DNA of 64,000 bases from Roseibium aggregatum (GCF_017309185.1 NZ_JAEKJZ010000001.1:2666001-2730000); one strand, 5' to 3'; numbered from the stretch's first letter, positions 16,197 through 26,138 are shown. Program-made: numbers and translations. Notes: a model not told the origin generated them from the letters alone.

Positions 16197-18232
16197 GCCC
16201 TCCCCGTCAGGACTGCGCCCGACGCCGCGCCGCGCGGCGCGTATTCGCGCATGTCATGCAGGTCCGCCGGCGTGATCTGCGCAAGCCGCTCGGTCTCGAT
16301 CCGCTCGACTTCCGCGGCAGGCAACACGAATTCCGTGTCGTCGTTGCAGGCGCGAATGCCAACACCGACAAGACTGAGGATCAGGCAGAGCGCGGCCAGC
16401 CACCAGATCTGCCATACCATGGCGAAGCCGAGGGCAAAGGCCAGTGCACCGAGAACGGGCCCCAGCATGGTGTTCTTCGGCATGACGATGTCCTCGTAGC
16501 GTTCGGCCGGCAGATAGGCGAGACCGAGGATCTTCTGGTCGTGAAAGGCATCGATGTCGCGCACCTCGGGCAGAACGGCGAAATTATAAGGAGCCGGCGG
16601 AGAGGACGTCGCCCATTCCAGCGTACGCCCGTTCCAGGGGTCTCCGGTCACGTCCCGCGCCGAGCCCCAGGTTTTTACCGAGACGTAAAGCTGGACCGCG
16701 ATGCAGACGATGCCGATCAGGACGCAGACCGCGCCGAGCGCGGCAACGATCAGATAAGGCTGCCAGTTGGGGTCGGCATAATGCTCCATCCTCCGGCTCA
16801 TGCCCATGAAGCCGAGCACATAGAGCGGCATGAAGGCGAGATAGAAGCCGATGATCCAGAACCAGAAGGACCGGATGCCCCATTTCTCGTCGAGCTTGAA
16901 GCCGAAGGCCTTGGGGAACCAGTAGTTCATGCCGGCGAAATAGCCGAACAGGGCACCGGGGATCAGCATGTTATGGAAATGGGCCACCAGGAAGGTGGAA
17001 TTGTGCATCAGGTAATCGGCCGGCGGCAACGCCAGGAGCACGCCGGTCACGCCGCCGATCACGAAGGTCACCATGAAGCCGATGGTGAACACCATGGAAG
17101 GGTGAAACTCGATCCGGCCCCGGTACATGGTGAACAGCCAGTCGAAGATCTTCACGCCCGTGGGAACCGCGATGATCATCGTGGCGATGCCGAAAACCGC
17201 GTTCACATTGGAGGACGCCCCCATGGTGAAGAAGTGGTGCAGCCAGACGGTGAAGGAAAGGATCGCGATACAGGCGGTGGCATAGACCAGCGACTGATAG
17301 CCGAAGAGCCGCTTGTGCGAGAAGGTCGCCACGACCTCGGAGAAGATCCCGAAGGCCGGCAGGATCAGGATATAGACCTCGGGGTGGCCCCAGATCCAGA
17401 GCAGGTTGGCGTACATCATCATGTTGCCGCCGTCGCCGTTGGTGAAGAAATGGAAGCCGAGGATCCGGTCAAGGGCGAGCTGGGCAGCCACCACGGTCAG
17501 TGCAGGAAAGGCGAAGGTCATCAGGATGGAGATGCACAGCGTTGTCCACGTAAACATGGGCATACGCATCAAGGTCATGCCCGGGCAGCGGTTCTTGACG
17601 ATGGTGACGATGAAATTTATGCCCGACAGCGTGCTGCCGACCCCGCTGACCGCAAGCGCCCATATCCAGTAGTCGACGCCGACGCCCGGACTGTATTCGA
17701 TCCCCGAATAGGGCGGATAGCCGGTCCAGCCGGCCTGAGAGAACTTGCCGATCACCAGCGAGATCAGCACCAGCCCCGCGCCTGCCGCGGTCATCCAGAG
17801 GCTGGCGGAGTTGAGGAAGGGAAAGGCCACGTCGCGTGCGCCGATCTGCTGCGGCACAATGATGTTAATCAGCCCGGTCAGGAACGGCATGGCCACGAAG
17901 AAGATCATGATCGTGCCGTGCGAGGAAAAGATCTGCTCGAAGTGCTCGGGAGGCAGATAGCCTTCGCTGTTGAGCGCGAACGCCTGTTGCGCCCGCATCA
18001 TCAGCGCGTCGACGAAGCCGCGCACCAGCATCACCAGCGCCAGCACCACATACATGATGCCGATCTTCTTGTGGTCGACACTGGTCAGCCAGTCCGTCCA
18101 CAGTACCTTCCAGGCGCGAAGATAGGTGATGAGGCAAAAGACCAGCAGACCGCCGCCGACGGTAACCCCGGCTCCGCCCATGGCGACCCAGGAATAAAAC
18201 GGCAAGGCATCAAGTGTCAGACGTCCCAGCAT
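16193..18232 (-). CDS. cyoB: Cytochrome o ubiquinol oxidase subunit I
   Basis: A 679-residue catalytic subunit carrying heme b, heme o3 and CuB in the inner membrane. It reduces oxygen to water with electrons from ubiquinol and pumps protons. Key sequences are [15 protein letters not shown] (CuB histidine, cross-linked tyrosine), WLHHFFTMG (CuB histidine pair) and [11 protein letters not shown] (heme histidines). The length is typical. The gene starts directly after the cyoA stop and overlaps cyoC by 4 bases. A very long open frame on the opposite strand is a composition artefact. Confidence 0.97.
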   Translation of the reverse strand: MLGRLTLDALPFYSWVAMGGAGVTVGGGLLVFCLITYLRAWKVLWTDWLTSVDHKKIGIMYVVLALVMLVRGFVDALMMRAQQAFALNSEGYLPPEHFEQIFSSHGTIMIFFVAMPFLTGLINIIVPQQIGARDVAFPFLNSASLWMTAAGAGLVLISLVIGKFSQAGWTGYPPYSGIEYSPGVGVDYWIWALAVSGVGSTLSGINFIVTIVKNRCPGMTLMRMPMFTWTTLCISILMTFAFPALTVVAAQLALDRILGFHFFTNGDGGNMMMYANLLWIWGHPEVYILILPAFGIFSEVVATFSHKRLFGYQSLVYATACIAILSFTVWLHHFFTMGASSNVNAVFGIATMIIAVPTGVKIFDWLFTMYRGRIEFHPSMVFTIGFMVTFVIGGVTGVLLALPPADYLMHNSTFLVAHFHNMLIPGALFGYFAGMNYWFPKAFGFKLDEKWGIRSFWFWIIGFYLAFMPLYVLGFMGMSRRMEHYADPNWQPYLIVAALGAVCVLIGIVCIAVQLYVSVKTWGSARDVTGDPWNGRTLEWATSSPPAPYNFAVLPEVRDIDAFHDQKILGLAYLPAERYEDIVMPKNTMLGPVLGALAFALGFAMVWQIWWLAALCLILSLVGVGIRACNDDTEFVLPAAEVERIETERLAQITPADLHDMREYAPRGAASGAVLTGRA

Positions 18233-19150
18233 TCAGACAGCCCCCCTGCAGATCAGTTCGGCCGCTTCGCTCTCATAGGGGCCCACAATCGGCGCGTATT
18301 TGCGCAAGATGATATCGAAAAGTCCCGGTTCGAAGGAGCCGTAATAGGCCACCGGGTTGGCAACACTTTTTTCTCGCAGGTCGAGATAGGTCTTCGCGTC
18401 GAGCACGGCGGAGGCGCCGGAGGCCTTCTTCTTCCAGGCGTCGAAATCGTCTTCCGAAAGCGCGTGCGCCAGGAAGTGCTGATCGGAAAAGCCATCACCG
18501 GAATACATGGTGTTGCGCCCCTTGAAGACGCCCGGTCCGTCGGCGAGCAGGTTGAGTTCTGAGCGCATGCCGGCCATCGCGTAGATTTGGCCGCCGAGAG
18601 CCGGAATCATCAGAGAATTCATGACCGTGTCGGAGGTGATCTCGAGGCTTACCGGCCGGTCCGCCGGAAACGCAAGTTCATTGACGCTCGCGACACCGAG
18701 TTCCGGATAGACGAACAGCCATTTCCAGTCGAGCGCCACGACCTGCACCTTGAAGGCGGGTTTGCCGGACGCCAGCGCCTTGTAGGGATCGAGTTTGTGG
18801 GTCGTGTTCCAGACCAGCATGCCGAGCACGACGATGATCGCGGCCGGAACAAGCCAGACGACCGCCTCGACCACCCAGGAGCCGCCCCACTCCGGCGTGT
18901 AGGCCGCCTTTTCGTTGGTCCGGCGATAGCGCCAGGCAAAAAGCACGGTCAGGAGGATCGCCGGGATTGCGACGATCATCATCAAACCGAAGGCGGTGAA
19001 CAGGAGGTTTCGCTCCTGAAGCGCGATAGGGCCTTTCGGATTGAGCACCGGAGCGTCGGAGATCCCGCACCCCTGAAGCGTCAGGCAAGACAGCACGATA
19101 ACGGCCAACATGACGGGTACTTGTAACCGGGGGAATATCGAACGGGTCAT
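18233..19150 (-). CDS. cyoA: Cytochrome o ubiquinol oxidase subunit II
   Basis: A 305-residue lipoprotein subunit. The signal sequence ends in a lipobox LQGC, two membrane helices follow, and the periplasmic cupredoxin domain contains VVALDWKWLFVYPE. The CuA ligands of cytochrome c oxidases are absent, as expected for a quinol oxidase. ATG 19150 was chosen because the signal peptide begins there; the open frame continues upstream without family resemblance. It is first in cyoABCD. About 208 bases separate it from the end of the sensor kinase gene upstream. Confidence 0.94.
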   Translation of the reverse strand: MTRSIFPRLQVPVMLAVIVLSCLTLQGCGISDAPVLNPKGPIALQERNLLFTAFGLMMIVAIPAILLTVLFAWRYRRTNEKAAYTPEWGGSWVVEAVVWLVPAAIIVVLGMLVWNTTHKLDPYKALASGKPAFKVQVVALDWKWLFVYPELGVASVNELAFPADRPVSLEITSDTVMNSLMIPALGGQIYAMAGMRSELNLLADGPGVFKGRNTMYSGDGFSDQHFLAHALSEDDFDAWKKKASGASAVLDAKTYLDLREKSVANPVAYYGSFEPGLFDIILRKYAPIVGPYESEAAELICRGAV

Positions 19151-19358
19151 CGATCTGGTCTTGCTCCTCCAAAGGGTGACGGAGGTAAAGTGACTGTCCC
19201 GGAAAACCGGTGGATGACCGGTCGGCTTGGACGTAGGTAGAAACGAATCGGGACACACAACCACTAACGCAGATTCGCGGCGTCCTGGAAGCCTAGCGGA
19301 GCATTGTAACGTTTTAAAGAGCAGCCGATGAGCTGTTTCCGCAGATCGGGAGCAGCGC

Positions 19359-21356
19359 TCACGGACCGGCCGCGAGGGGAACCGACAGGGAGAACACGGT
19401 CCCGCAGCCTTTCCTGGAGTGACAACCAAGCTCCATGCCATTTTCCCTGGACAGCTCGTAACAGACGGCCAGGCCGAGACCATGACCTTCCGAGGTCTCC
19501 CCCTTGCGGTAGGCTGTCGCGAACTCCGCGACTTCCGCCTCGTCCATGCCGGGCCCCGTATCGCAAACACACAGAAGCAACCGGTCTTTCCGTCGGCGCG
19601 CGCCGACCAGCACGCGGCCGCTGACCGTGTATTTGACGGCGTTCGACACGAGGTTGCTGACAATGCGCATCAGGATCAGCGGTGGGACCGCGATCTTTAG
19701 TGTCGAGGGAACCCGTCGAAGGTCCACGCCCTTCGAGACCGCTTCCTCCCGGAACATCTCGAAGACGGTGTCGATCACCAGCCCGGCTTCATAGACTTCC
19801 TGTTCGGCGTCAGTGGTCTCGGCACCGCCCTCCCCGTCCTCAGCCGACCCCGGGTCATCCTCTGCCGGCGACGTCTCTCTCAGATAGTCGTTCGACAGGG
19901 CCTCGATATAGTCGAACGCTTCCCTCAGGCGCTGCCTGACACCCGGTTCGACGTTGGCCGTCAGCGTATCGATATTCATGCGCAGGGACATGATCGGCTG
20001 TTTCAGATCGTGCGAGGCTGTAGCAAGCTGGCGCTGTCTCAGGCTCGCCAGTTCGCGGGCACGCGTGTAGTTGCGTTCCGCGACCAAAAGCTCCTGGCTT
20101 CGCTTCGCCTCCGCTTCCAGAGCTTCAAGTTGCGACGCCACGGCGTTGGCATGCGTGCGGCGCAACTGGACAATATGCGTCGTCAGGCCGGTCATCGTCG
20201 ACAGGAGCAGAATGAAATAGATGCCCTTGACCGCAGTGGCCGAGGGAATGATTTCAGCCCGGCTGCCGACGATCATGACCGCAACGAGAAAAACGACCGC
20301 CAGTGTCGCGAATGCGGAAATCAGCATTGACGACAGGTGGACGTCCCCTTCTTTCCGCCGCCAGGTCGCGCTGGAAATGAAAAACGAGACGAACATCAAA
20401 ACGATAAGCAGATTACCGAAGATCGTCACATAGGTGCCCGGGGAATAGAGCGAGGCGAGGTAACCGGCGACGGAAAAAAGCGACAGCGCCAGCAGCGCGA
20501 GAGACAGTCCCGTTTCACGGCCGTCGCGAACGAAAGAACGGCTCGAAATGAAAAAGCCCAGACCGGAGACGGCAAAGAAGAGAAAAAACCCGATTTTGCC
20601 CAGGTACTCGGGATCGTCCGGAACGGCGAACCTGAACCAGAGCCCGTCAATCAGGGCGATCAGCCCCAGACCGAACGCGAACTGAACCGCGTAAAGAAGC
20701 CCGATCCAGTTTTTCAGGGCCATGTGAAAACCGGCGAAGAAAATCAGGCACGATATCGCGAACGAATAAAACGCGGTGTGGGAGATACCGGAGGCGAAGG
20801 CCGACGTTTCCAGCTCGACCGGCGTCTCGAGGGCCATCTTGAACCCCTGGAACGGCCCGAACTTGAAACCGACCATGACCGTCACACGTTCCTGCGGAGC
20901 GATCTCAAAAACCGGCGTTCTGAGCCGGGTGACCGAATGCTGTTGCGGCGCGAAGGGCTCGAATAGCGAATATCTGAGCAGGTTCTCGGTAAAACCGCTG
21001 TCGCGGATCACATAGATTTCAGCCTCGCTCACCAGTGGCAGGTCGAGGGTCAGGACAAAGGGATCGACGCCGCGCCCGTCGTCCAGGGTCGCGTTGAAGA
21101 TCTCCACCGCCGCCCAGGCTTCCGGCGCATAGTTCCAGTCCGTCATGGACGTCGTCATTTCCCGGTGGAAGTCACCCGACCGGTACCGCTTCAGGGCGTC
21201 GCCGAGCGAAAGCATGGGCTCACTCAGATAGGTCATGTGCGGTTTGAGGGAAGAAATGCCCTGGCCCGGCTGCAGATTGACTGTCTCCGCTCCTGCGTAA
21301 CCGGTCAGAAAAAGACTGAACAGCAACACGATCCCGAGGCGCGGAAATCTGGTCAT
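19359..21356 (-). CDS. Sensor histidine kinase with 7TM-DISM sensory module
   Basis: A 665-residue membrane kinase. It has a signal peptide, a periplasmic 7TMR-DISM extracellular domain (about residues 25-185), seven hydrophobic segments (about 195-395) and a coiled coil. The phosphoacceptor H449 lies in ATASHDLKQP, followed by an unusual acidic low-complexity insertion (about 495-520). The ATPase domain has an N box SNLVSNAVKYT, DTGPGM and GHGLGLA. DISM modules often sense carbohydrates or lipid-linked ligands, but the ligand is unknown here. The divergent gene 53 bases away encodes a LuxR-type response regulator, its likely partner. Confidence 0.92.
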   Translation of the reverse strand: MTRFPRLGIVLLFSLFLTGYAGAETVNLQPGQGISSLKPHMTYLSEPMLSLGDALKRYRSGDFHREMTTSMTDWNYAPEAWAAVEIFNATLDDGRGVDPFVLTLDLPLVSEAEIYVIRDSGFTENLLRYSLFEPFAPQQHSVTRLRTPVFEIAPQERVTVMVGFKFGPFQGFKMALETPVELETSAFASGISHTAFYSFAISCLIFFAGFHMALKNWIGLLYAVQFAFGLGLIALIDGLWFRFAVPDDPEYLGKIGFFLFFAVSGLGFFISSRSFVRDGRETGLSLALLALSLFSVAGYLASLYSPGTYVTIFGNLLIVLMFVSFFISSATWRRKEGDVHLSSMLISAFATLAVVFLVAVMIVGSRAEIIPSATAVKGIYFILLLSTMTGLTTHIVQLRRTHANAVASQLEALEAEAKRSQELLVAERNYTRARELASLRQRQLATASHDLKQPIMSLRMNIDTLTANVEPGVRQRLREAFDYIEALSNDYLRETSPAEDDPGSAEDGEGGAETTDAEQEVYEAGLVIDTVFEMFREEAVSKGVDLRRVPSTLKIAVPPLILMRIVSNLVSNAVKYTVSGRVLVGARRRKDRLLLCVCDTGPGMDEAEVAEFATAYRKGETSEGHGLGLAVCYELSRENGMELGCHSRKGCGTVFSLSVPLAAGP

Positions 21357-21409
21357 TTCACCTCGGGCATGTCAGGCTGGCTCCTTGAAGGCAGAATGGG
21401 TGTCTTGCA

Positions 21410-22063
21410 GTGAACGATCCGAAATACAACGCAGTAATCGCCGACGATCATGCCATCGTTCGCTCCGGCCTGAAAGATGCGCTTGAAAAACCGGGACTGA
21501 TCGAGCCGGACGGGATCAGGGTCCTCTCGGAGGCCGGAGACGGGCTCAGCGCAATCGCGGAAGTCCGCAAGCACCGGCCGAGCCTGCTTCTGCTCGATGT
21601 CGCCATGCCGATGGCCGGAGGGGTCGAGGTCCTGATCGAGACCCGCCGCTGGTCGAAGGAGACCAGGGTCGTTGTGCTTACCGGGATTTCGGCCGTCGGT
21701 CTGATTTCCGACCTTGTCGACGCCGGCGTCGACGGCCTGTTTTCCAAGGCTTCAGACAACACGGAGTTTTATACCAGGCTGCCCGGCATCCTCAGAGGTC
21801 AACGGCACATCTCAGAATACTTCCTGAATATCCTGGAAGAAACGCCGAAACCGCCCGTCCTGACAGACAGGGAGCGGCAGACCCTCAACATGATCCTGTC
21901 CGGCCGTTCCAACAAGGAAATCGCGGAAGGCCTCGGCATAAGCGTCAAGACGGTGGACAAGCACCGCACCAGCCTGATGCAGAAATTGAACGTTCATTCC
22001 GTACCGCAACTCATTTCGCGCGCGCTGAAGGAAGGGCTGATCGATCCGTCGAAGGAACTCTAG
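21410..22063 (+). CDS. Two-component response regulator, NarL/LuxR family
   Basis: A 217-residue regulator. The receiver domain has the acidic pair D12/D13, phosphoacceptor D63 in LLLLDVAMP, T in VVLTG and K in FSKAS. The C-terminal LuxR helix-turn-helix reads LTDRERQTLNMILSGRSNKEIAEGLG then VKTVDKHRTSLMQKLN. It starts at GTG 21410, divergent from the sensor kinase. Targets are unknown; an 18-bp palindrome begins 15 bases after its stop, upstream of the next gene. Confidence 0.92.
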   Translation: MNDPKYNAVIADDHAIVRSGLKDALEKPGLIEPDGIRVLSEAGDGLSAIAEVRKHRPSLLLLDVAMPMAGGVEVLIETRRWSKETRVVVLTGISAVGLISDLVDAGVDGLFSKASDNTEFYTRLPGILRGQRHISEYFLNILEETPKPPVLTDRERQTLNMILSGRSNKEIAEGLGISVKTVDKHRTSLMQKLNVHSVPQLISRALKEGLIDPSKEL

Positions 22064-22078
22064 GTGATGGCCTCAGGA

Positions 22079-22096
22079 ATGGGGGATCGCCCCCAT
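22079..22096. promoter_or_regulatory. 18-bp palindrome ATGGGG...CCCCAT, copy 1
   Basis: ATGGGGG (22079-22085), ATCG, CCCCCAT (22090-22096): perfect 7-bp arms around a 4-base centre, ending 61 bases before the secreted-protein gene at 22157. A sister palindrome of equal length, also ATGGGG...CCCCAT, lies upstream of the secreted-protein gene that starts at 26569. It is a candidate binding site for the adjacent LuxR-type regulator or another dimeric regulator, or the terminator of the regulator gene. Confidence 0.5.
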
Positions 22097-22156
22097 GGGC
22101 CGGAGAGGTGTTTCGTTGGAGATTGCTAGCAGCATAACCGAAGAAAGGACCCCCCG

Positions 22157-22561
22157 ATGCCTGCCATCAGACCGAAAACCGCAAGTCTCCTCCTCGGATT
22201 GTCCCTGGCCGTGACAAGCGGCATTCAGACAGTTCATGCGCAGGACGGCTTCCGCGAAATCCGTGTTGCCCCCGGCATGGCAACTTCCAGGAGCTTTATC
22301 GAGGTCTTGAAGCCTTTCCTGGACGGCCACCCGGAATCCACCGAGGGGAATGCGGGGATGGAACTGTCCGTCAACAAAGACAAGGCGGGTTCCGGTTTTC
22401 GGGTCGAAATCGTCAAGACAGGCTATCTGGACGACAGCGTTCTCGGCGAACATTTTCGCGGTTACGTCATCCAGACGAGCAAGGGCGAGTGGGAACTGCT
22501 GAGCATGGCGGTCAAACAGCTTTGCGCGCGAGGAGAAACCAGCGAGGGAACATGCCAATAA
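22157..22561 (+). CDS. Secreted protein of unknown function
   Basis: A 134-residue protein with a signal peptide (cleavage near VHA|QD). The mature domain contains a GYVIQTSKGEWELLSM strand-rich stretch and two cysteines near the C-terminus. GAAAGGA precedes ATG 22157. It lies 94 bases after the response regulator gene on the same strand, behind the palindrome at 22079. I do not recognise the family. Confidence 0.65.
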   Translation: MPAIRPKTASLLLGLSLAVTSGIQTVHAQDGFREIRVAPGMATSRSFIEVLKPFLDGHPESTEGNAGMELSVNKDKAGSGFRVEIVKTGYLDDSVLGEHFRGYVIQTSKGEWELLSMAVKQLCARGETSEGTCQ

Positions 22562-22701
22562 CGAAAACATGCCTCAATATCGGCGGGTCTGTTTGTGTCC
22601 TGTGAAGTTCCCATTATCTTCATTGCGCAATTGACCATCAGGGCCTTTTCAAGAGACACGAGACGGTCGGAAGCTGCTTGTGAACAACCAGACGGAAAGC
22701 G

Positions 22702-23391
22702 ATGAGAAAACGGAGTGCGAAATCTGTCCGCCGTCGGGTGCTTGGCCTGTTGGCCGGAGCGCTGACGGCCTTTGCAGTGCCTTCCTTCTTGGCTGCGGAC
22801 AGCGCGCAACCGACCTACCTGCAAAGCGGCGACAACGATCTGATCGAGTTTCAAAGGGGCGGCGTTCCGGGAGCAGACAGTCCTGCCGACGACGCTATCC
22901 GCCCCGCCCCGATGGCCAGACCGGCCAAGTCCGATCCGGCACGTGACAAGACCCAATCCGTTCAAGGTTACTCCAGCGAGGCACCGGCTGGCCGGCTTGC
23001 CACAACCCCGGCTCCTCAGGCCGAGGCTGCTTCGCCCGAAACCGCTTTTGAAGAAGATCTGGCTTCCGACGCCCTGGAAGACGCCGGCGAAGGCGCCCGG
23101 GAGCGGGAAGATGAGCCGGCGGAAATCGACGCCCGGCTCGTGACGGTCTGTCTGACCAACCCCAGAAGTGCTTCTGGAGACAAAGCCTTCGACATCCGCC
23201 GCGACGGTCCTCCCCGGTTCGTTGCCGCGATCGGCGCGACCTCCTGCGCACGGTTCGAGCCGACCCAGCACACGCTTTATCTCTGGAAAACCAATGATGG
23301 CGGCAAGCTCGCCCTCATTCTCTCCAGTCCTTTGGACCTGAACGAATCCGACGGGACCAAGGTGACGCTGGATTGGGTCAGGGACCGGTGA
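22702..23391 (+). CDS. Secreted protein with disordered linker and small C-terminal domain, unknown function
   Basis: A 229-residue protein. It has a basic N-terminus and signal peptide (cleavage near FLAA|DS), an acidic, alanine/proline-rich linker of about 90 residues that is probably disordered, and a compact C-terminal domain of about 80 residues with two cysteines (VCLTNPRS and ATSCARFE). It is 140 bases downstream of another secreted protein on the same strand and may belong to the output of the nearby two-component system; that is inference. Confidence 0.6.
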   Translation: MRKRSAKSVRRRVLGLLAGALTAFAVPSFLAADSAQPTYLQSGDNDLIEFQRGGVPGADSPADDAIRPAPMARPAKSDPARDKTQSVQGYSSEAPAGRLATTPAPQAEAASPETAFEEDLASDALEDAGEGAREREDEPAEIDARLVTVCLTNPRSASGDKAFDIRRDGPPRFVAAIGATSCARFEPTQHTLYLWKTNDGGKLALILSSPLDLNESDGTKVTLDWVRDR

Positions 23392-23510
23392 TCTAACAAA
23401 GTCTCGTCACCATCCGTGCTTGGGCCGAAAACCTGCTGGATCGGTTCCTCTTTACTTGCATCCGGGATCGGGTGACAATTTACGGGTATTGACAACGAAC
23501 ATTCGGTCCA

Positions 23511-23801
23511 ATGAAGCCATCCGAGATCTTCAACGCCCACAGAGTTGAAATTCGAGACATCGTCTCCGAACACCACGCCCAAAACGCACGCGTTTTCGGG
23601 TCTGCACTGCGCGGCGACGATACCGCGGACAGCGATCTGGACATCCTTGTCGATACGACACAGCAGACCACGCTGATGGATATCGGCGCGATCCGTCACA
23701 GGCTTCGCATCCTACTGGGGATCCCAGTCGATGTTCTGACCCCCGGAGCGCTGCCGGACTCCTGCCGGGAAAGGGTCATTAAAGAAGCCCTTCCCGTATG
23801 A
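23511..23801 (+). CDS. mntA: MntA-type nucleotidyltransferase antitoxin
   Basis: A 96-residue minimal nucleotidyltransferase with the family motif FGSALRGDDTADSDLDILV (G30, S31, D42, D44 and a further acidic residue). In MntA/HepT pairs this enzyme adds AMP to the HEPN toxin and silences it. Its last 4 bases overlap the toxin gene (ATGA), so the two are translated together. The pair is usual in length and order. Confidence 0.88.
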   Translation: MKPSEIFNAHRVEIRDIVSEHHAQNARVFGSALRGDDTADSDLDILVDTTQQTTLMDIGAIRHRLRILLGIPVDVLTPGALPDSCRERVIKEALPV

Positions 23802-24181
23802 GCCGTGACCGGCAACGCCTCCTAGACTACCTCGCGCATATACTCGAGGCCATAAACCGTATCGAAGAATACACCGCAGAAACGGACGAAACCGTTTTTT
23901 TGACAAATACGCTCGTCCAGGATGCGGTTATTCGCAATCTTGAAGTGATCGGCGAAGCCTCCAGGAACATCGGCCAACACTATCCGTCCTTCGCAGCGGA
24001 GCATCCCGAACTGCCGCTTGCCGTGGCATATGAGATGCGAAACGCCTTGTCCCACGGCTATTTCAAAGTGGATCTGGAGATCGTTTGGAGAACAATCCAC
24101 AGTGACCTTCCTTCACTTGAAAACACAGTAAGAAACGTCATTGAAAAGATTGAAAACCATTCTGATGCGGACAGAGGCTGA
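23798..24181 (+). CDS. hepT: HepT-like HEPN ribonuclease toxin
   Basis: A 127-residue all-helical HEPN protein. The RX4HXY active-site motif of this toxin family is intact as R81-NALS-H86-G-Y88, which is also where MntA AMPylates. It is expected to cleave RNA when not modified. The stop codon lies inside the left arm of a strong hairpin (24176-24210) that separates it from the convergent VWA gene. Confidence 0.9.
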   Translation: MSRDRQRLLDYLAHILEAINRIEEYTAETDETVFLTNTLVQDAVIRNLEVIGEASRNIGQHYPSFAAEHPELPLAVAYEMRNALSHGYFKVDLEIVWRTIHSDLPSLENTVRNVIEKIENHSDADRG

Positions 24182-24210
24182 GGGACGAGCGCTTGCCCGG
24201 TCCCTCAGCC
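24176..24210. terminator. Perfect hairpin between convergent hepT and VWA genes
   Basis: GGCTGAGGGAC (24176-24186) and its exact complement (24200-24210) form an 11-bp stem with a 13-base loop. It lies between two genes that read toward each other, so it probably ends both transcripts. There is no long T-run on either side. Confidence 0.65.
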
Positions 24211-24219
24211 CTGTAATCC

Positions 24220-26028
24220 CTAGCGCTCGGCGACCGTCGCCAGTCTGACCAGGGTCAGGTACTCGGACCGGTAACCGAACCTGTCCGCGCCCATGTTCTC
24301 GCGGCCAAGCTTCTCCGCGGCCTCGAAGGACCAGTCCTCAAGGTATTTGCTTCCCTGCAGCAATTGGCCGAAAGACGCCACGGAAGCGGCAAACAGTGTC
24401 TCCGAAACAGGAATGTCCCGGGCGTTCGCGGAAACCGGCGTTTCGATCAGCTCGCTCTCCGATCCGCCGGGCGCCTTGTAGCGCAGCTTCACATAAGCTA
24501 GCTCGCCGGAAAGGGAAGCGTTGATAGAGGTCTCGGGCGTGGTCTCGCCACCGTAGCGAAGATCGGAGAATTTCCGCGCCGGGGATCCAACCGGCGTGAT
24601 CTCGTATAGAGCGGTCACATTGTGCCCTGCCCCGATATCCCCGGCATCGACCTTGTCATTGTTGAAATCCTCGGTCTTGAGGGCGCGTGTCTCGTAACCG
24701 ATCAACCGGTATTCGGCGACCGTTTCCGGGTTGAACTCGACCTGGATCTTCACATCCTGGGCAATCATCGAAATCGAACTGACAACCTGGTCCGCGAGCA
24801 CCTTGCGGGCTTCCGAAAGTGTGTCGATATAGGCGGCGACCCCCTGCCCGTTCTGCGCCAGGGTCTGCATCAGTTCATCGTTGTAATTGCCCCGGCCGAA
24901 GCCAAGCACCGACAGAGCGGTCCCCTGTTTTCTCTGTTCCTCTACGTATTTCTTGAGGCTGTCTATATCCGACAGCCCGACATTGAAATCGCCGTCGGTC
25001 GCCAGAATGACCCGTGTCTGCTCGCCTTCGCCGGACATTTTTTTCGCCAGCGCATAGGCCCCCTTCAGACCGGCCTGTCCGGCTGTCGAGCCACCGGACG
25101 TCAGAGCATTGATCTTTTCCAGAATGTGGGATTTGTCGGCGACCTTGGTGGGCTCCAGGAGAACGCCCGCGGTTCCCGCGTAGGTCACAATCGCCACCTC
25201 GTCCTCGTCGCGCAACGACGACAGCAGCAGGCGGAAGGATTGCTGCAGAAGCGGCAGTTTGTTCGCCTGAGCCATCGAACCGGAGGTGTCTATCAGAAAA
25301 ACGAGGTTCTGCGGCGGCAGCTCGGCCAGGGGAACCTTGTACCCCTGAATTCCGACCTGCATCAGCTTCGTGTCCGGGTTCCAGGGCGTTTCCACCACCG
25401 ATACGCTCGTCGTGAACGGCGTGGTCCGATCCTCAGGGACCTTGTAGTCGTAATCGAAGTAATTGATCATTTCCTCGACGCGGACCGCGTCCGGGTGCGG
25501 CAGCCGGCCACCGGCCAAAGCGCTGCGCGTATAGGAGTAAGAGGCCGTATCGACATCGACGGAAAAGGTCGATACCGGATCCTTCACGACCCGTTTCAAA
25601 GGATTGGGATCCTCCGAAGCGAAACGCTCCCGGTCGGCTTGAGGAGCCACGGCGATCCGCGTGTTCTTTTGAAGATGAATGCCGCCACCACTGGGCGAGA
25701 GGAATTTGGGAGATGGGCCCGAATGCAGGGACATCAATCCGCCCTGCGAGGATGGCGCGGGCCTTTTCGCATCGCCAGGCCCTCTCTTGGAAACGATCGG
25801 CCCAACCGGTTTGGCCTCGGATTGAGGCGCCTCCTCCAACGTCTGTGTCTGGCCGAAGAGCCCGAGCAGCCGGCCGTCGTCCTCTGGCGCGGCGTCTTCC
25901 GCGCCTGGCGGGATCCAGCGGGTCAGCTCGCTCCAGTCCACCGTCTGGGCCGCGATGCCGACGATGGCCAGTGTCATGATGGAGGCTGAGCTGATCAAAA
26001 TGGTCCTGGGCAGATGTTTGGTGATCAT
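24220..26028 (-). CDS. VWA domain protein, YfbK-like
   Basis: A 602-residue exported protein. It has an N-terminal hydrophobic anchor or signal (residues 5-27), a disordered region, the YfbK N-terminal domain (from DPLKRVV-type sequence through VRVEEMINYFDYDY), a von Willebrand A domain with an intact MIDAS (LIDTSGSMAQANK and ATDGDFNVG) and the C-terminal DUF3520 region. Members are widespread and probably bind metal-dependent protein ligands in the envelope; the function is unknown. ATG 26028 is chosen because the hydrophobic start lies there and AGGAAA precedes it. Confidence 0.85.
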   Translation of the reverse strand: MITKHLPRTILISSASIMTLAIVGIAAQTVDWSELTRWIPPGAEDAAPEDDGRLLGLFGQTQTLEEAPQSEAKPVGPIVSKRGPGDAKRPAPSSQGGLMSLHSGPSPKFLSPSGGGIHLQKNTRIAVAPQADRERFASEDPNPLKRVVKDPVSTFSVDVDTASYSYTRSALAGGRLPHPDAVRVEEMINYFDYDYKVPEDRTTPFTTSVSVVETPWNPDTKLMQVGIQGYKVPLAELPPQNLVFLIDTSGSMAQANKLPLLQQSFRLLLSSLRDEDEVAIVTYAGTAGVLLEPTKVADKSHILEKINALTSGGSTAGQAGLKGAYALAKKMSGEGEQTRVILATDGDFNVGLSDIDSLKKYVEEQRKQGTALSVLGFGRGNYNDELMQTLAQNGQGVAAYIDTLSEARKVLADQVVSSISMIAQDVKIQVEFNPETVAEYRLIGYETRALKTEDFNNDKVDAGDIGAGHNVTALYEITPVGSPARKFSDLRYGGETTPETSINASLSGELAYVKLRYKAPGGSESELIETPVSANARDIPVSETLFAASVASFGQLLQGSKYLEDWSFEAAEKLGRENMGADRFGYRSEYLTLVRLATVAER

Positions 26029-26115
26029 GGGATTTCCTTCCTGTCGCCCGAGACATGCGCCGCAAGCGAACGCGCCCGGGCTCGAAGTCATTGAAGTAGA
26101 ATTGTGAAGAAGACC

Positions 26116-26138
26116 GCCGCACCGGAACCCGGTGCGGC
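26116..26138 (-). terminator. Terminator of the secreted-protein gene at 26159
   Basis: A 10-bp perfect stem (GCCGCACCGG, loop of 3, complement) lies 20 bases after the stop of the minus-strand gene. On that strand it is followed by GTCTTCTTC, a weak pyrimidine run. Confidence 0.65.

Noticed and set aside
16181..18562. A 793-codon open frame on the plus strand opposite cyoB
   Set aside because: It is the mirror of a clearly identified heme-copper oxidase gene; the protein is rich in H, D, R and G with no recognisable domain, as expected from high-GC antisense frames.
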